Of a stretch of 64,000 nucleotides of DNA, positions 61,691 to 64,000 are shown in pieces. Within the stretch, counting starts at the first letter, position 1. Each line of letters starts with the position of its first letter. The stretch lies in NCBI GenBank assembly GCA_965214035.1, contig OZ243932.1:1612001-1676000 (forward strand), written 5' to 3'. Made by a program: the position numbers and the translations under genes. Source of the DNA: JAJDYQ01 sp965214035 (lineage in GTDB: Bacteria > Pseudomonadota > Gammaproteobacteria > JAJDYQ01). The notes below the pieces were generated by a model, which saw only the letters and a program-made list of their open reading frames with translations, did no database searches and was not told the origin of the DNA.

Positions 61691-63262
61691 TTATGGTTGG
61701 GGCGGCCGCAAAAACTGCCGTGGCCTTATACCTAACCCCAGTAAAACCACCACAAACAGCACCATACCTGCCACGACCCAGAGCAATAACCATGCTGCCC
61801 TTGAAAACAGGTCGCGGGCATACCATGCCGCCGTCTGATCGGAAAGCCACCATAACACTGCCCCCATCACTATGCTGGCGAGTACAATGCGAAAAATAAA
61901 AGGCGACCAGTCCGCACTGAAACAGAAAACTCTCTGACGCTTGAGCCAGTAATACAGCAGTCCGCAATTTACATAGGCAGCCAGCGCTGTCGCCAATGCA
62001 AGCCCCATGTGGACACCATCAAAAACCACCCAGAGCAGGAAACCAACCAATACCAGCTTCAAAGAAACATTCGCCAGCATGGCATAAATGGCTGCCCGGA
62101 CCGGTGTTCTGGTATCCTGACGCGAGAAAAAACCGGGGGCAAGGACTTTTACAAAAATAAAGGCTGGCAGACCCAGTGTATAAGCCATCAGGCTCAAGCG
62201 TGACATTTCAACATCGCGCGAAGAGAATTCCCCATACCCGAACAGAGTGATCAACAGTGGTTCAGCCAGAACAAACAGGCCCACCATGGCCGGGATGCTG
62301 ATAACGACTGCCCAGCGCATCGCCCAGTCCATCAGATTAAAAAACTGTTCCGGCGAATCTGAGGCATGCTTTTGCGACAGGCTGGGCAAAATGACGGTGG
62401 AAAGAGCTACACCGAAAACACCGACAGGAAGCTCGACCAGCCGATCAGAAAAATATATCCATGTCACGCTGCCAGTCACCAGGAAAGAAGCAATCAATGT
62501 GTCCATCAACAAACTGATCTGCACAACCGAGAAACCAAAAATCGCAGGCAACATCAATTCACGAATCCTGATCACACCCTCGTGATACCATCCCCAGCGA
62601 GGCATTGATAACATGCCCAGCCTCGCCACAGCCGGCAACTGAAAACCCAGTTGTACCACACCGGCAATAAAAACACCCCACGCCAGTGACATAATCGGCT
62701 CATCCAGATAAGGCGAGACACCTGTCGCCATGATGATTAATACCAGATTGAGAAAAACCGGAGTGAATGCCGGAATCGCAAACTGCCGATAAGTATTCAG
62801 GATGCCGGAAGCCAGCGCAGCCAGAGAAATAAAGAGGATATAGGGAAAGGTAAAGCGCAGCATTTCTACACTGAGGGCAAACTTATCTTCATTTCCTTCA
62901 GCCAGAAAACCAGCACCAAATACAGAGATCACGACGGGGGCACCCATAACACCCAGAGCAGTAATACCAAGTAATACAATGCCCAAGGTACCCGCCGCAT
63001 GAGATACCAGATCTCTGACAGCCTGCGCACCACCACGAGCCCTGGCCCCGGAAAGCACTGGCACAAATGCCTGTGAAAACGCACCCTCAGCGAACAGACG
63101 ACGCAAAAAGTTGGGAATTTTGAAGGCCACAAAAAAGGCATCTGTAGCGGCCCCGGCCCCAAAATAACTGGCGAACACAATATCCCGTGCCAAACCGGCA
63201 AAACGGGATAACAGGGTCATGGAAGAAAAGCTGAAGACCGACTTGAATAACTGCTCAGGCAA
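61691..63262 (-). CDS. murJ: Lipid II flippase MurJ
   Basis: MurJ moves lipid II across the inner membrane for peptidoglycan synthesis. 523 residues, 14 membrane helices, starting at TTG 63262; the N-terminal MPEQLFKSVFSFSSMTLLSR matches the family start. FSRFAGLARDI-type SRFAGLARDIVFASYFGAGA, AFFVAFKIPNFLRRLFAEGA (with the essential Arg), FSQAFVPVLSGARARGG and the later TVILPSLSQKHASDSPEQFF are characteristic MviN/MurJ motifs. Convergent with the ligase gene, 20 bases apart. Confidence 0.97.
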   Translation of the reverse strand: MPEQLFKSVFSFSSMTLLSRFAGLARDIVFASYFGAGAATDAFFVAFKIPNFLRRLFAEGAFSQAFVPVLSGARARGGAQAVRDLVSHAAGTLGIVLLGITALGVMGAPVVISVFGAGFLAEGNEDKFALSVEMLRFTFPYILFISLAALASGILNTYRQFAIPAFTPVFLNLVLIIMATGVSPYLDEPIMSLAWGVFIAGVVQLGFQLPAVARLGMLSMPRWGWYHEGVIRIRELMLPAIFGFSVVQISLLMDTLIASFLVTGSVTWIYFSDRLVELPVGVFGVALSTVILPSLSQKHASDSPEQFFNLMDWAMRWAVVISIPAMVGLFVLAEPLLITLFGYGEFSSRDVEMSRLSLMAYTLGLPAFIFVKVLAPGFFSRQDTRTPVRAAIYAMLANVSLKLVLVGFLLWVVFDGVHMGLALATALAAYVNCGLLYYWLKRQRVFCFSADWSPFIFRIVLASIVMGAVLWWLSDQTAAWYARDLFSRAAWLLLWVVAGMVLFVVVLLGLGIRPRQFLRPPQP

Positions 63263-63325
63263 TGGGGCGTCTCATTAACAGCGATAATTCTGAACAGACC
63301 TGATCCGGCCCTGCCAAAGCCGCCT

Positions 63326-63895
63326 TTATTGCTGCGGGCAACTGAAAAAATAGGGGGTCCATTGAACGGTGTCTCCTGGCTTGAGGGATTCTGTTGTACC
63401 TGCGGGCATTTCGAGGGCGGCGATGGCGGGTGCGGCGGCAGAAATGGTTTGTAAAGAGAAAGGCTTTGTATCTCTTGCGATATTGATGATTTCATCCTTA
63501 GAACCAATAAAAAGAATATCGAGTGACCTCGGTGTATTCTTCATCCACATACTGATGATTTGTGGTGTGTTGAAAAAGAACAACATCCCCGGCGGCAACT
63601 CGGTCCGGTACATAAGGCCCTTTTGTCTTTCAGCGGGACTTACTGCGACTTCAGCCGTCATTTTAATGGCCGGCTCTTCGAGCAGAGAATCGGAGGAAGT
63701 AATAACGACCTGGACGCACTTTGCTCCCGGAGAGTAGGTTTGGGCGGTCGCAGGGGCACCTGCGCCTGAAACAAAAATCAGGACAAGGGCAGCGGTGCAA
63801 TACAATATCCCGTTCAGGGCCTGATGCCATCCTTCGAATTGGCCTTTTTGCATAAGGGATACTTTGCCGGGGCCGGTCTTCTTTGCAGGATTCAT
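63326..63895 (-). CDS. DUF192 family secreted protein
   Basis: A 189-residue protein from ATG 63895 (TTG 63910 is an alternative). Around residues 30-55 a signal or anchor helix (GILYCTAALVLIFVSGAGA) precedes a DUF192 domain: AEVAVSPAERQKGLMYRTEL, PPGMLFFFNTPQIISMWMKN, TPRSLDILFIGSKDEIINIA, and AAPAIAALEMPAGTTESLKP with PGDTVQW. DUF192 proteins are small periplasmic beta-barrel-like proteins of unknown function. It lies 63 bases upstream of murJ on the same strand. Confidence 0.85.
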   Translation of the reverse strand: MNPAKKTGPGKVSLMQKGQFEGWHQALNGILYCTAALVLIFVSGAGAPATAQTYSPGAKCVQVVITSSDSLLEEPAIKMTAEVAVSPAERQKGLMYRTELPPGMLFFFNTPQIISMWMKNTPRSLDILFIGSKDEIINIARDTKPFSLQTISAAAPAIAALEMPAGTTESLKPGDTVQWTPYFFSCPQQ

Positions 63896-64000
63896 GGATA
63901 AATTGCTCAATCCGATATGAGCAGGGCAACAAAGAGCATCACTTCCCCTGAGCGCACTGCATGAATGGGCCTGTTATACCAGACTTCTATCCAGTCCCCG

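Noticed and set aside
1..64000. CRISPR arrays and prophage
   Set aside because: No regularly spaced direct repeats and no cas, capsid, portal or terminase genes seen.

Overview
The window is a chromosome segment of a gammaproteobacterium. The evidence is the surE-pcm-yqaA-nlpD-rpoS block, the sucA-sucB-lpd operon, trkA-trkH, murJ, priA, IbaG-type BolA and a gene content without plasmid or phage backbone. Codon and gene order fit a free-living, respiring, Gram-negative cell. Several features (two TMTC-like O-glycosylation proteins, senA/senB, a degraded integron) recall environmental, possibly sulfur-oxidising lineages, but the species cannot be read from this window.

Layout. 1-3.4 kb: minus-strand dapD-dapE, an SGNH hydrolase lipoprotein and a COG3146 acyltransferase cut by the left edge. 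3.7-12.1 kb: two paralogous membrane GT-C/TPR proteins of TMTC type flank a broken autotransporter and a polyprenol-phosphate sugar synthase (GT2-GtrA) that is translationally coupled to the second one. 12.2-17.8 kb: 2-oxoglutarate dehydrogenase complex. 17.9-23 kb: phosphoesterase, Smr protein, surE-pcm-yqaA-nlpD-rpoS. 23-31 kb: mutY, asmA, bcp, a methyltransferase, a receiver-like/Ser-Thr kinase, hisI, cysS, tRNA-Gly(CCC). 31-39 kb: small envelope proteins, an unusual NtrX-like regulator, trkA-trkH, a lipid A acyltransferase, ttcA. 39-41 kb: a DNA methyltransferase gene split by a decayed IS30-family element. 41-46 kb: mscS, dtd, priA with an inverted pair of perfect DnaA boxes upstream, ibaG. 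46-48.6 kb: hypotheticals and a decayed Panacea-type toxin-antitoxin pair. 48.7-51 kb: divergent senB and senA, the selenoneine enzymes. 51-54.6 kb: relic chromosomal integron with an integrase N-terminus fused in frame to an autotransporter barrel fragment, three forward attC sites, small cassettes and one inverted attC. 54.7-64 kb: ychF-pth-rplY, radC, coaBC, an O-antigen ligase-like protein, murJ and a DUF192 protein.

How it fits together. Housekeeping genes are all intact, while accessory genes (autotransporters, Panacea pair, IS30 transposase, integron integrase, one cassette) carry nonsense codons or frameshifts, several of them explained by one extra G or C in a G/C run. The most notable functional modules are the selenoneine pair senA/senB, the probable protein O-mannosylation set (GT2-GtrA plus two TMTC-like enzymes), and the fossil integron that recombined with an autotransporter gene.
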